DNA from: Kitasatospora indigofera
Lineage (GTDB): Bacteria > Actinomycetota > Actinomycetes > Streptomycetales > Streptomycetaceae
Length of the DNA stretch: 64,000 nucleotides
Direction: 5' to 3'
Assembly (NCBI RefSeq): GCF_014655955.1
Contig: NZ_BNBO01000036.1
Span: forward strand, 1 to 64,000
The notes below the pieces were generated by a model. The model saw only the letters and a program-made list of their open reading frames with translations, ran no database searches and was not told the origin of the DNA. This document shows positions 39,228 through 48,256 of the stretch, one piece after another (the stretch's first letter is position 1; each line of letters opens with the position of its first letter). The translations under genes were made by a program, and so were the position numbers.

Positions 39228-39773
39228 ATGGCATCCCAGCCCGCCTACCTCGTCCTGCCCGGGTACCAGAACTCCGGTCCCGGCCACTGGCAGAGCATCT
39301 GGGAGGGCGAGGACCCCGCCTTCCGCCGGGTGGAGCAGGAGGACTGGGACCACCCGGACCCGGACGCCTGGACCGACGCCCTCCAGCGCGCCGTGGCCGG
39401 CCGGGCGGGCCCGGTGGTGCTGGTCGCCCACAGCCTGGGCTGCACCACGGTGGCCCGCTGGGCCGCCCGCACCCCGTCCGCCGGGAGCTCCGGGGTGCTG
39501 GGCGCCCTGCTGGTGGCCCCGCCCGACGTCGACCGGGCCGACGTGTCCGAGATCGAGGGGTTCCGGCCGGTCGAGCTCCGGCCGCTGCCCTTCCCCAGCA
39601 TCGTGGTCGCCGGCAGCGACGACCCCTGGTGCACCCCGGAGCGCTCGCGCCGGTTCGCCGAGAGCTGGGGCGCCCGGTACGTCGACCTCGGGCCCCGGGG
39701 GCACCTCAACGCCGACTCCGGGCTCGGCTCCTGGCCCGAGGGCCGGGCCCTGCTCGACCTGCTGACCCCCTGA
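39228..39773 (+). CDS. RBBP9/YdeN-family serine hydrolase
   Basis: A 181-residue alpha/beta hydrolase. LVLPGYQNSGPGHWQSIWE is the family start, VLVAHSLGCTTVARW carries the nucleophilic Ser (near 69), VAGSDDPWC the acid and GHLNADSGLG the catalytic His. All three residues of the triad are present. AGGAGGGA lies just before the ATG at 39228 and TAGAAT at 39184-39189 is a plausible -10. Physiological substrates of this family are not known. Confidence 0.92.
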   Translation: MASQPAYLVLPGYQNSGPGHWQSIWEGEDPAFRRVEQEDWDHPDPDAWTDALQRAVAGRAGPVVLVAHSLGCTTVARWAARTPSAGSSGVLGALLVAPPDVDRADVSEIEGFRPVELRPLPFPSIVVAGSDDPWCTPERSRRFAESWGARYVDLGPRGHLNADSGLGSWPEGRALLDLLTP

Positions 39774-39776
39774 CGC

Positions 39777-39811
39777 CCGGCCGCCCGGCCGCCCGGCCGC
39801 CCGGCCGCCCG
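39777..39811. repeat. CGGCCGCC octamer run
   Basis: About four head-to-tail copies of the octamer follow the hydrolase stop. Simple GC repeat without coding content. Confidence 0.7.
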
Positions 39812-39840
39812 AGCACGCAGCGGCTGCCCGGGTACCCACC

Positions 39841-39872
39841 GGCTGCCCGACCGCACACCGGGGCGGGCAGCC
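39841..39872. terminator. Hairpin between convergent genes
   Basis: GGCTGCCCG (39841-39849) pairs with CGGGCAGCC (39864-39872) around a 14-base loop. Confidence 0.65.
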
Positions 39873-39894
39873 GGGGCCCCGCCGGACGGCGGCC

Positions 39895-40206
39895 TCAGGA
39901 CGGGCCGAAGGCGTACCCCGCGAGAGCGGCCACCAGCGCGTTGGCGGCCGCCCCCGCCGCCGAGGCCGCGAAGAACCGCTCCCCCGCCGTCCGCTCCGGG
40001 AGCGGCCACAGCACCGTCGCCACCAGGAACCCCGGCATCGTCCAGAGCACCAGCGTCCCGCGCCGGCCCGCCCCGGCCGAGCCGCGTCCCCGCTCCGCTT
40101 CGCGGCCGGCGCCGACCGTCAGCAACAGGTATCCCGCGAGGTAACCGGTCACCGGACCGGCACCGGCGAGGAGGGCGAGCATGCTGTGCGACATGCCCGT
40201 CATCAT
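39895..40206 (-). CDS. Small integral membrane protein
   Basis: A 103-residue protein with three probable membrane helices: MLALLAGAGPVTGYLAGYLLLTVGAG, GTLVLWTMPGFLVATVLWPL and FFAASAAGAAANALVAALAGYAFG. An Arg/Gly-rich loop separates the first two. Not recognised as a named family. The start is uncertain: ATGs at 40206, 40203 and 40194 are all possible and no clear ribosome binding site distinguishes them. Confidence 0.55.
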   Translation of the reverse strand: MMTGMSHSMLALLAGAGPVTGYLAGYLLLTVGAGREAERGRGSAGAGRRGTLVLWTMPGFLVATVLWPLPERTAGERFFAASAAGAAANALVAALAGYAFGPS

Positions 40207-40374
40207 CCCGGGCCCGGCGGCCCGGCGCCTGAGTACGGGTACTCACCTCGGGCGCAGGCCGGGTCCACGGGCCCGGCGCCCGGTCGGTGGCGGGCGAAGG
40301 ACCGGTGTGCGCGGCGGCGGCCGATCTTCTCCCGCCGTTCGTCGGGCGGCCACCCGGTGAGCCTCCGGCCCTCC

Positions 40375-40380
40375 TAGTCT
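40375..40380 (+). promoter_or_regulatory. -10 element for the glycerophosphodiesterase gene
   Basis: TAGTCT lies 38 bases before the ATG at 40419. A -35 is not evident, and the leader contains ACAGGGAG as ribosome binding site. Confidence 0.4.
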
Positions 40381-40418
40381 GCGGGCGACACCGACAACAG
40401 CGCGGACAGGGAGCATCC

Positions 40419-41696
40419 ATGACGGACCGCCCGATCAGTGGCACCGGCAGTCACGGCGACGAGACCTACGCGGCGGCGAGCGGCGGCGGGCCCGCGGGGG
40501 CCTCGCGCCGCGGCTTCCTGCGGGCCGCCGGAGCGGTCGGGCTCGGCACCGTCGCGGTGGGCGCGGCCGGCGCCGGGGAGGCCGCCGCGGCCCCCGCCGA
40601 CAGCTCCGACGGCGAGGGGGCGCGCGCCGCCGGCACCACCCCGCCGGTCCGCACCGGCACCGGTCTCGACCGGCTCCCGCACCCGCTGGTGATCGGCCAC
40701 CGCGGGGCCAGCGGCTACCGCCCCGAGCACACCCTCGGCTCGTACGAACTCGCCCTGCAGCTCGGCGCCGACGTGATCGAGCAGGACCTGGTGCCGACCA
40801 AGGACGGCCAGCTCGTCGTCCGGCACGAGAACAACATCGCGGAGACCACCGACGTCGCGGACCACCCGGAGTTCGCCGCCCGCAGGACCACGAAGACCAT
40901 CGACGGCCAGAGCCTGACCGGCTGGTTCACCGAGGACTTCACGCTCGCCGAACTGCGCACCCTGCGGGCCAAGGAGCGACTGCCGCAGCAGCGCCAGCGC
41001 AACACGCTGTACGACGGCCGGTGGCCGGTCCCGACCTTCCGCGACGTGATCGACTTCGCCGAGAAGCGCTCGCGCACGCTCGGGCGGGACGTCTGGCTGT
41101 ACGTCGAGACCAAGCACCCCAGCTACTTCCGCTCGATCGGCCTCCCGCTGGAGGAGCGGCTCGCCGCCGAACTGCGTCGCGCCGGACTGGCGGGCCGGCG
41201 CGGCCGGGCGATCCTGCAGTCCTTCGAGCCGAGCAGCCTGCAGCGCCTCGCCCAGCTGGTCGAGAACCCCCGGGTCCAGCTGCTGGGCGACGCCGCCTCC
41301 CGGCCGTACGACTTCGTGCTCGCCGGGGACACCCGCAAGGTGGCCGACCTGGTCACCCCCGCCGGGCTGAAGTGGATCGCCTCCTTCGCGCACGGCATCG
41401 GCCCGACCACCCAGCTGATCGCCCCGGTGGACGCCACCGGCAAGCTGCAGCCGCCGACCACCCTGGTGCCCGACGCCCACCGGGCGGGCCTGGTGCTGCA
41501 CCCCTACACCGTGCGCAACGAGAACGGCTTCCTGCCGGTGGACCACCGGCGCGGCACCGACCCGGCGGCGTACGGGGACGCCCTCGGCTGGTCCACGTAC
41601 CTGTACGAGCAGGGCGTGGACGGGTTCTTCACCGACCAGAGCGACACCGCGGTGCTCGCCCGGGCCGACTTCTGGGCCTCGCGCGGCGTGCACTGA
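40419..41696 (+). CDS. Tat-exported glycerophosphodiester phosphodiesterase
   Basis: A 425-residue extracellular enzyme. The Tat signal has twin arginines in SRRGFLRAAGAVGLG (R30-R31) and an Ala-rich end. The catalytic barrel begins LVIGHRGASGYRPEHTLGSYELALQLGADVIEQDLVPTKDGQLVVRHE, with the His-Arg and Glu-Asp metal-site residues of the family. WLYVETKHP and FEPSSLQRL follow. It splits glycerophosphodiesters into glycerol-3-phosphate and alcohol, useful for phosphate or phospholipid scavenging. ACAGGGAG precedes the ATG. A terminator separates it from the convergent condensation-domain gene. Confidence 0.95.
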   Translation: MTDRPISGTGSHGDETYAAASGGGPAGASRRGFLRAAGAVGLGTVAVGAAGAGEAAAAPADSSDGEGARAAGTTPPVRTGTGLDRLPHPLVIGHRGASGYRPEHTLGSYELALQLGADVIEQDLVPTKDGQLVVRHENNIAETTDVADHPEFAARRTTKTIDGQSLTGWFTEDFTLAELRTLRAKERLPQQRQRNTLYDGRWPVPTFRDVIDFAEKRSRTLGRDVWLYVETKHPSYFRSIGLPLEERLAAELRRAGLAGRRGRAILQSFEPSSLQRLAQLVENPRVQLLGDAASRPYDFVLAGDTRKVADLVTPAGLKWIASFAHGIGPTTQLIAPVDATGKLQPPTTLVPDAHRAGLVLHPYTVRNENGFLPVDHRRGTDPAAYGDALGWSTYLYEQGVDGFFTDQSDTAVLARADFWASRGVH

Positions 41697-41748
41697 GCCA
41701 CGCTCCGGCACGGGGCCCGCTCCTGCACGGGTCCCGTTCCGGCCCGGG

Positions 41749-41778
41749 CCCGGGGGCGGTCGTCGACCGCTCCCCGGG
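41749..41778 (+). terminator. Hairpin terminator with T tract
   Basis: CCGGGGGCGGTCG pairs with CGACCGCTCCCCGG with one bulge, followed by GCTTTTCCC. Confidence 0.75.
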
Positions 41779-41847
41779 CTTTTCCCGTCCGGGCACGGCC
41801 GCGCCGGGACGGAAGGTGGCCCGGCCCCGCCGCCGACGGGCCCGCCG

Positions 41848-43233
41848 TCAGCCGATCCCGGGTGCGAGGGCCGCCGCGATCACCAACTCCTCCACCCCGT
41901 AGAGGAATCGCTCCATGTCGGAACGCGGGAGGACGGCGCTGTCGGCGGTCATCGAGAGTTCCAGTGCGCCCGGCGCCCGGACGGCGTCCAGGGCGTAGCT
42001 GACGTTGGCGCGCGGCGCGAACTCGACCGGCCAGCTCAGCGTGGTGCGTGACCTCTCCCGGTCCAGCGGCCCGGCCGGCGCGCCCTGCTCGGCCCCGGCC
42101 CCCGGCTCCGCCGGCATCAGGTCGCGGGTGTCGTTGAAGAAGCACGAGCGGTCGGCCACCACGCCGTCCCGCTCCGCGAGGACCGCGATGTCCTGGTCCA
42201 GCAGCCGCTTGTCGTAGTAGGCGCTGCGGTAGGTGGCCAGCGACGCGGCGTGGGTGCGGCGCAGCACATCGGTGAACTCGCCACCGGCGTCCGGCAGCCG
42301 GAAGAGCCCTTCGGCCGCCACCGTGCTCACCGCGTGCGCGAGGCCGGGCAGGAAGCGGTTGTTGACCACGACCTGGAGCAGCGCGTCCGGCGCCCCGGAG
42401 AGCCGGGCCGTCATCGCCGAGGCGGCCGCGAGCAGGACGGAGGAGGGGCTCACCCGGTGGCCGGCCGCCACCATCGGCACGGCCCTGGCCAGCGCCGGGG
42501 AGTTCAGCACCGCGTTGGGGAAGGGCTTCGCGGCCGCACCGGGTGCGGAGGCCGCGGGCACCGGGAAGAGCCGCTCGGGGCCGAGGGCCAGCTTGCGCTG
42601 CCAGTGCTGCCGGGCGGCGGCGTCGCGACGGCGGCCGCGGTCACCGGCCTGGAAGGCGGCCTCGTCGAGCGGCTGGAGGGCCGGGAACCGTTCGCCGAGC
42701 GCCTGCGGGGTGTCGCCGAGCACGATCGCGGTGAGGTCGGTCGCCAGTCGGCGCAGGCCCCAGGCGTCGGCCGCGGTGTGGGACAGCACGAAGGCCAGGT
42801 GGCGGACCAGGCCGCCGGACTCGACCAGTCCGACCCGCAGCGGCCATTCCCGGGCGACGTCGAAGGGCTGCCCGGCCAGCTCGGCGAGCTGCTGCCGGCC
42901 GGCGGCGGCCTGCTCGCCGTCGGCGCACTGCCGGACGTGGACGGTGAGCCGGCCGGCCCCGTCGACGGTCTGGCGCAGCCGCCCGTCGTCGTCCTGGGTC
43001 AGCCGGGTGTGCAGGGAGTCGTGCAGTTCGAGCAGTTGCCCGAGGGCGTCGAGGACGGGGGCCAGGGGTACGCCCGGGTCCACCGGGGCGGCCAGGGAGA
43101 CGTTGTACCGGGGAGCGTCGGCGGGGCCGAGGGCCCGGACGGTGTCCCAGATCGCCTGCTGGCCCCAGGTGGCCGGGCCGGTGCCGGAGCGGCCGGCCGG
43201 GAGGCCGATCTCCAGCTGTCGAGTCGTGCTCAC
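41848..43233 (-). CDS. Stand-alone condensation-domain protein
   Basis: A 461-residue protein with the fold of NRPS condensation or acyl-CoA-dependent acyltransferase domains. WGQQAIWDTVRALG near residue 20 matches the first core motif. The active-site motif is HTAADAW (His near 151, Asp near 155), where the first His of the usual HHxxxDG is replaced by Ser (LSHTAAD). VNNRFLPGLAHAVSTVAAEG resembles the later core. No adenylation or carrier domain is nearby. The GTG at 43233 is preceded by CGGAGA. It might be a lone acyltransferase for a small molecule; the substrate is unknown. Confidence 0.75.
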   Translation of the reverse strand: MSTTRQLEIGLPAGRSGTGPATWGQQAIWDTVRALGPADAPRYNVSLAAPVDPGVPLAPVLDALGQLLELHDSLHTRLTQDDDGRLRQTVDGAGRLTVHVRQCADGEQAAAGRQQLAELAGQPFDVAREWPLRVGLVESGGLVRHLAFVLSHTAADAWGLRRLATDLTAIVLGDTPQALGERFPALQPLDEAAFQAGDRGRRRDAAARQHWQRKLALGPERLFPVPAASAPGAAAKPFPNAVLNSPALARAVPMVAAGHRVSPSSVLLAAASAMTARLSGAPDALLQVVVNNRFLPGLAHAVSTVAAEGLFRLPDAGGEFTDVLRRTHAASLATYRSAYYDKRLLDQDIAVLAERDGVVADRSCFFNDTRDLMPAEPGAGAEQGAPAGPLDRERSRTTLSWPVEFAPRANVSYALDAVRAPGALELSMTADSAVLPRSDMERFLYGVEELVIAAALAPGIG

Positions 43234-43644
43234 GGTGGACGTCTCCGATTCGCGGGTCCGGGCGGGTACTTGGGGTGCGGACGAGCAGCCGGCCACGGCG
43301 GGCCGGCGGATGCCGGTGTGCGCGGCGTCGGTGGGCGTGCAGGGTCGGTGGGTTTACGGGGTCGGTGGGCCTGCGGGGTCGGTGTGCCTGCGCGGCCCGC
43401 CCGGCCGCCGGGTGCGGGGCCCGGGGTGCTCCGGCGCCGGGCTGCCGCCCGGTGCTCCGGATCGCGGAGCCGGCGGCGGAGCGGGTGGGACGCGGTGGGT
43501 CCCGCGGTGCACCGGTGACGGGGGCGACGCCGTGCCGCCGTCGGCCTCGCACGAGTGTGACGTACGGTGCGCCGCACGTCGAGCCTAGGCGCCGGACCCG
43601 GCCGGACTCTCCCGACGCTCCGTCAGGAGTCTTTGCGCGCAGAC
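43234..43644. other. Intergenic region with tandem repeats and a near-palindrome
   Basis: No gene. A 17-bp unit GTCGGTGGGCNTGCGGG repeats four times with variation (43327-43394). GACGTACGGTGCGCCGCACGTC (43559-43580) matches its reverse complement at 18 of 22 positions and could be an operator for the condensation-domain gene. GAGTCT/AGACTC (43627-43646) forms a small hairpin at the end of the next gene. Confidence 0.65.
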
Positions 43645-44709
43645 TCAGTCGCCGCGGCGCTTCTTCCGCGCGCCCGCGAGCACGACGCCGCCGACGACCA
43701 GCGCCAGGACCAGCAGGCCGCGGCCGGAGACCTTGTCGTCATCGCTCTTGCCGCCCGAGGCTTCAGCGCTCCCCGGGGTGGCGGGAGTTGTGCCGCCGGC
43801 GGGGGCCGGGGCGGCGGACGGGGAGCCGGTCGGGCGGACGCTGTAAGGGAGTTGGGAGTCCTTCAGCGGCACCGGGGAGACGGGGCTGTCCTTGCCCTCG
43901 CTGCCGAACAGCACCGTGCGGCCGTCGGCGGTGAAGGTGACCGACTCACCCTGCCGCTGGAACGGCAGGTCCACCGGGCCGAGCAGTTCGGGCGCGGCGT
44001 CCTGCCAGCGGTAGAGGTTGGCCCAGAAGTAGCCGCGCAGCACCAGCCGGGTACCGTCCGGGGAGAAGGCGCCGTCGGTGACCCACGGGACCTCCGCCAC
44101 CTTGCGGAAGGTGTTGACCGCCGTCGCCGAGAGCGTCTCGGGGCCCTGGTAGAGGTTGCCGCCGTGCTCGCGCTTGCTGGCGATGTAGACCCGGCCGGTG
44201 ACCGGGTGGACCATCAGCGCCTCGGCGTTGCGCGGCCCGTCCTCGTAGTGGACGCGGTAGCGGACGGCGTCGACGGTCTGGTCCCGCAGGTCCTTCGGCT
44301 CGGCGAAGGCGTAGATCCACACCTCGGGCCAGCTGCCGTTCAGGTTGTCGCCGATGTCGGCGGCGTAGAGCCGGCCGTCCGGGCCGAGCGAGATCGCCTC
44401 GACGTCCCGCGGCTTCACCCCGCGCAGGGTGATCGTCGCCACGGTGCGGCCGGTGGAGTCGACGCCGTAGACGTACGGGCCGTCGTCGCTGTCGTTGTGC
44501 GTCCAGTAGACGCCCGGGTGGGCGGTGCTGGCCGCCAGGCCGCTGGACTCGGTGATCCGCGGGTCGGCGATGGTGAACTGGTGCACGCCGTCCGCGGCGA
44601 GGGCGGGCGGTGCCGTCGCGCCGAGGGCGACGACGACGGCCGCCAGCGCCGTCGCGCAGGCCCGCGGCAGCCGGCGCCCCGCGAAGTCTCCCGTGTTCGA
44701 TCGCACCAC
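43645..44709 (-). CDS. Secreted beta-propeller protein with C-terminal membrane anchor
   Basis: A 354-residue exported protein. The signal (CATALAAVVVALGATAPPALA) ends near residue 36. The body has repeated propeller strands (HPGVYWTHNDSDDGPYVYGVDSTGRTVATI, VEAISLGPDGRLYAADIGDN, AEALMVHPVTGRVYIASK, DGAFSPDGTRLVLRGY). A Ser/Pro/Ala linker leads to a terminal membrane helix (GLLVLALVVGGVVLAGA) and a basic tail RKKRRGD, so it stays attached to the outer face of the membrane. Function unknown. The GTG at 44709 or the next one at 44706 is the likely start; GATGAT lies 6 bases upstream. Confidence 0.75.
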   Translation of the reverse strand: MVRSNTGDFAGRRLPRACATALAAVVVALGATAPPALAADGVHQFTIADPRITESSGLAASTAHPGVYWTHNDSDDGPYVYGVDSTGRTVATITLRGVKPRDVEAISLGPDGRLYAADIGDNLNGSWPEVWIYAFAEPKDLRDQTVDAVRYRVHYEDGPRNAEALMVHPVTGRVYIASKREHGGNLYQGPETLSATAVNTFRKVAEVPWVTDGAFSPDGTRLVLRGYFWANLYRWQDAAPELLGPVDLPFQRQGESVTFTADGRTVLFGSEGKDSPVSPVPLKDSQLPYSVRPTGSPSAAPAPAGGTTPATPGSAEASGGKSDDDKVSGRGLLVLALVVGGVVLAGARKKRRGD

Positions 44710-44801
44710 CGGACGATCATCGCACGGCCGGTGCGGCGGCACGGAGCCGTCCGGCGATCCGGGGCCCGGCCGCTGCCCGCCCGGCCGACGGGGGCGGGCG
44801 C

Positions 44802-45101
44802 TCAGCCGCCGGCCGCCAGGTGGCGCTCCACGGTCGCCACCTTCGCCGTGAGCCCGTCGGTCACGCCCGCCCGGTCGTCGATCTTGATCACGGTGCTGAC
44901 CCGGCCGCTGTAGGCCTTGACGGCGTCGATCGCGTCCCGGACGACCGGCATCACCTCGTCCCACTCCCCCTCGATGCTGGTGAACATCGCGTCCGTCCGG
45001 TTGGGCAGGCCGCTCGCCCGCACCACCTTCACCGCGGCGGCGACGGCCTCACCGACGTCCTCGCCGATGCCCAGCGGGGTGACCGAGAATGCTGCGATCA
45101 C
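44802..45101 (-). CDS. MTH1187/YkoF-family thiamine-binding protein
   Basis: A 99-residue soluble protein of the PF01910 family (formerly DUF77). VTPLGIGEDVGEAVAAAVKVVRASGLPNRTDAMFTSIEGEWDEVMPVVRDA is the typical core. Members bind thiamine or related compounds as small ferredoxin-like oligomers; the role in this organism is unknown. The GTG at 45101 is preceded by GAAGGAGGAG, an excellent ribosome binding site. It lies between the propeller gene and the metalloprotease-like gene without a clear operon link. Confidence 0.9.
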   Translation of the reverse strand: MIAAFSVTPLGIGEDVGEAVAAAVKVVRASGLPNRTDAMFTSIEGEWDEVMPVVRDAIDAVKAYSGRVSTVIKIDDRAGVTDGLTAKVATVERHLAAGG

Positions 45102-45243
45102 GCTTCTCCTCCTTCGTCAGGGCCCCGCACCCGGGGCAGCACGAAACTACCCGGGCCGGGCCGCCCGGCGGAGCCCCCGCACCGGTCGGCCGCTTCGGCG
45201 CCCGCGCCTGACCGTACGCGCCCGGGGCCCGGCCGCGTACGGG

Positions 45244-46866
45244 TCAGGCGCGATGGGGCATCAGCTTCCACAGACCCTGGTAGACCGCCGTCTTCTCCGG
45301 GTGGACGCCGCAGACCAGCGTGGTGAGCTGGGCCAGGATCTCCTCCAGCTCGACGATCTGCGCCACCGGGACGACCTGGTCGGCAGCCAGCTCCCCGGTG
45401 ATCGTGGCGGCCAGCCCGACCTCCACGGCCAGGTTCTTGTCGAGGTCGGCGAGCACCTTGAGGTCCGCCAGCGACTGGGCGGCCTGCTCCTTGACGGCGG
45501 GGGCGGAGGCCGGCGGCAGCAAGGGGTCCTTGGCGCGGGCGGCGTCCGCCTTCGACCTGGTCACCAGGTCCCTGGCCTGCACGGTCACCACGCGCCACAG
45601 GGCGGCCACGTCGTCCAGCCGTGCCATCCGCAGGCCGACGGCCAGGGCCTGCCATTCGGCAGGGGTGGGCACCCGGTACCTGGCGGTCTCGAAGGTCTTC
45701 CCGAGCTCCTTCAGGGCGGCCCGTTCGACGGGCCGGTCGTTGCGCACGAAGAGGTCGACCAGACGCCTCTTGGCGGCGGCGAACGCGGGCGTCTCGGAAC
45801 CGGCCGGCTCTCCCAGCCCCAGGATCACGGCATCGACGACGAGCGCGGCCAGCGGCACCGGGCCCTGGTTCATCACGGCGTGCGGAATGCTCAGCTGCCG
45901 GGACTCGTGCTGGTAGCGGACGGCCGAGCCGCCGACGACCGGCACCGGGACGAGGTCGGTCAGCGCGTTCTTCACCGCCGTGAAGAAGTTGTGGATCTGA
46001 CCGGCGGTGGCCTTGTCGGTCCGGCTCAGGCCGAACCCGCTGTTGAGCATGCCCTGGTAGCGCGGCTTGATCAGGCCGGCCCGCTCGAGCTCGTCCTCGA
46101 TCTCCACCCGGGCGGCCAGGTCCTCGTCCGCCAGCCAGCTCGCCAGCTGAACGGCCCGCTCGGCCGTGTCCGCGGCATCCTTCTCCGCCGTGGCCAGGTA
46201 GTCGTTGCTGCGGATCCAGGCCCGGTTGACCGTGACGTCGGCCCAGGCCAGCGCCGGGCCGAGGGCCGACCAGCCGGCGGTCCTGAACAGGGCCCGGCGG
46301 ATCGCCGGCGTGCGCCCCGGGGCCCGGAGCTGCCCCGGCCGGTCGAGCAGCCCCTCGGCGAGCAGCGCGGCGGCCTCGGCGTAGGTGTCGGCGTTGCACT
46401 CGGCCATCGCGGCCGGCAGGTACTCCAGCGCCCAGCCGGAGCGGTACGCGTAGTCCTTCACCGGGAAGGACGGCGCCTCGTGGAGGGCGTGCGACAGCTC
46501 GTGGACCAGGGTGACGGTGTGCAGCGGGAGCACCCGGGGCGCAGACGACGCCAGCAGGGACGGAGCGAGTTCGATGTCGATCAGCTGCGGCTTCATGCCC
46601 CAGCTGAGCCGGGTGTTGGCCCCCATGCCGGCCGGCAGGCTCTCGTTGACCACCAGGTGCACGCCCCCCTTCACCAGCTCCAGCAGCTCCAGGCCGATCT
46701 GCTGGAACCGGTCGTGGAAGCGCCCGTAGCCGGCCGGGTCGGTCGATCCGGCCAGCACCCCCGTCAGGGCGAGCTCCTGCCGGGTGCAGCCCGCGGTGAC
46801 GCCGTGCACCTGCTGGCTCAGCAGCACCAGGACCTTCTTCTCGTCTTCGGTCAGCTCTCGGCTCAA
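45244..46866 (-). CDS. Cytoplasmic HEXXH metalloprotease-like protein
   Basis: A 540-residue protein without signal or membrane segment. VTLVHELSHALHEA (about 118-131) is a HEXXH zinc motif, and ECNADTYAEAAALL (near 156) resembles the Asp-containing NAD.YA element of M35-type Asp-zincins. The C-terminal half is helical and charged (AEWQALAVGLRMARLDDVAALWRVV, then VKEQAAQSLADLKVLADLDKNLA) and may be a separate partner domain. TTG at 46866 was chosen because GAGGAGAA lies 7 bases upstream and Arg-rich shadow sequence precedes it. Not otherwise recognised; extracellular M35 enzymes are secreted, so a cytoplasmic member is odd. Confidence 0.65.
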   Translation of the reverse strand: MSRELTEDEKKVLVLLSQQVHGVTAGCTRQELALTGVLAGSTDPAGYGRFHDRFQQIGLELLELVKGGVHLVVNESLPAGMGANTRLSWGMKPQLIDIELAPSLLASSAPRVLPLHTVTLVHELSHALHEAPSFPVKDYAYRSGWALEYLPAAMAECNADTYAEAAALLAEGLLDRPGQLRAPGRTPAIRRALFRTAGWSALGPALAWADVTVNRAWIRSNDYLATAEKDAADTAERAVQLASWLADEDLAARVEIEDELERAGLIKPRYQGMLNSGFGLSRTDKATAGQIHNFFTAVKNALTDLVPVPVVGGSAVRYQHESRQLSIPHAVMNQGPVPLAALVVDAVILGLGEPAGSETPAFAAAKRRLVDLFVRNDRPVERAALKELGKTFETARYRVPTPAEWQALAVGLRMARLDDVAALWRVVTVQARDLVTRSKADAARAKDPLLPPASAPAVKEQAAQSLADLKVLADLDKNLAVEVGLAATITGELAADQVVPVAQIVELEEILAQLTTLVCGVHPEKTAVYQGLWKLMPHRA

Positions 46867-47062
46867 GGGGTTCTCCTCGGTTCCCGGCGCGGGCCGGGCG
46901 GCGGCGGTGGTCTGCGGGGGGGCGGCGGTGCCCGGACCGGACGGCGGGGGCGCCCGCACGGCCGCAGCGTGGCGCACGGCGATGCACAGCGGATAAACGG
47001 GCGGGTCGGAGCGGGTACGTGCCCCGGTCCCGCACGTGACGGGCGCCCGGCCGGACAGGGCC

Positions 47063-48256
47063 CTAGCGCCGGCGCAGCGCGAGGGCGGCCAGCAGGGCCG
47101 CGCCGTCGGCGAGCACCGACTCGTCGAAGGCCGCCTCCGGCGAGTGGTTGTAGGGGGCCTCGGCCGGGTCGCGGCCGGGCAGGGTGGCACCGAGGAAGAA
47201 GAACGCGCCGGGCACCCGCCGCAGCACGAAGGAGAAGTCCTCGGAGCCGGCGAACGGGTGCTCCAGCTCCACCCAGCGGTCCGCGCCGAGCAGGTCGCGG
47301 GCGGTGTCCGCGACCTCGGCCGCCGCCTCCGCCGCACTGGCCGTCACGGGGTAGTCCTGCCGGTACTCGACCTCGACGGCGAGGCCGTGGGCGGCCGCGA
47401 CGCCCCGGACCACGGCGGGCAGCACCTCGGCGGCCTTCGCGCCCGCGGCCGGGGAGAAGCTGCGCACGGTGGCGACGAAGCAGGCCTCGTCGGGGATCAC
47501 GTTGTGGGCGTCGCCCGCGTGGAAGGAGCCGACGGTCACCACCACCGGGTCGAAGACCGAGAAGGTCCGGGTGACGGCGGTCTGCAGGGCCGTCACCATC
47601 TCGCAGGCGGCCGGCACCGGGTCGAGCGCGGTGTGCGGGGACGAGCCGTGCCCGCCGCGTCCGCGCACCACCACCCGCAGCCGGTCCGCCGCCGCGAGGA
47701 TCGGGCCCGGCCGCCCCGCGGCCACCCCGGCCGGCAGCACCGCCGAGGTCACGTGCAGCGCGTACGCCGCACCCACCGGCCGGTCGGCGCCGGCGGCGGT
47801 CAGCACCCCCTCGTCCACCATGATCTGGGCCCCGCCCTCGCCCTCCTCCCCGGGCTGGAACATCAGCACCACGTCGCCGCCGAGCAGGTCCCGCCGCTCG
47901 GCCAGCAGCCGGGCCGCACCGACCAGGATCGCGGTGTGCAGGTCGTGGCCGCAGGCGTGCATCCGCCCGGGGATCGCGGACTCCGGGGCGCCGGCCGGTG
48001 CCCGTTCCTGGACGGGCAGGGCGTCCATGTCGGCGCGCAGCAGGACGGTCGGTCCGTCGCCGGCGCCGCGCAGCACGGCCGTCACGGAGTCCAGCCCGGT
48101 ACCGGTGGTGATCTCCAGCGGCAGGCCGGCCAGCGCGTCGAGCACCTTGCGCCGCGTGCGCGGCAGGCGCAGGCCGACCTCCGGTTCGGCGTGCAGCGCG
48201 CGGCGCAGCGCGACCAGTTCGGGCTGCAGGGTTCGGGCGGCGTCCAGCAGGTCCAC
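47063..48256 (-). CDS. M20-family amidohydrolase
   Basis: A 397-residue di-metal hydrolase of the hippurate or IAA-amino-acid hydrolase type. Metal ligands are in GRMHACGHDLHTAILVGAA (near 98-104) and FQPGEEGEGGA; the lid domain has GRGGHGSSPHTALDPV. The C-terminal EDFSFVLRRVPGAFFFLG carries the last ligand region. It splits N-acyl amino acids or similar amides in the cytoplasm; the exact substrate is unknown. The GTG at 48256 is preceded by GGGGGAGCC. It has no obvious operon partners. Confidence 0.92.
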   Translation of the reverse strand: MDLLDAARTLQPELVALRRALHAEPEVGLRLPRTRRKVLDALAGLPLEITTGTGLDSVTAVLRGAGDGPTVLLRADMDALPVQERAPAGAPESAIPGRMHACGHDLHTAILVGAARLLAERRDLLGGDVVLMFQPGEEGEGGAQIMVDEGVLTAAGADRPVGAAYALHVTSAVLPAGVAAGRPGPILAAADRLRVVVRGRGGHGSSPHTALDPVPAACEMVTALQTAVTRTFSVFDPVVVTVGSFHAGDAHNVIPDEACFVATVRSFSPAAGAKAAEVLPAVVRGVAAAHGLAVEVEYRQDYPVTASAAEAAAEVADTARDLLGADRWVELEHPFAGSEDFSFVLRRVPGAFFFLGATLPGRDPAEAPYNHSPEAAFDESVLADGAALLAALALRRR

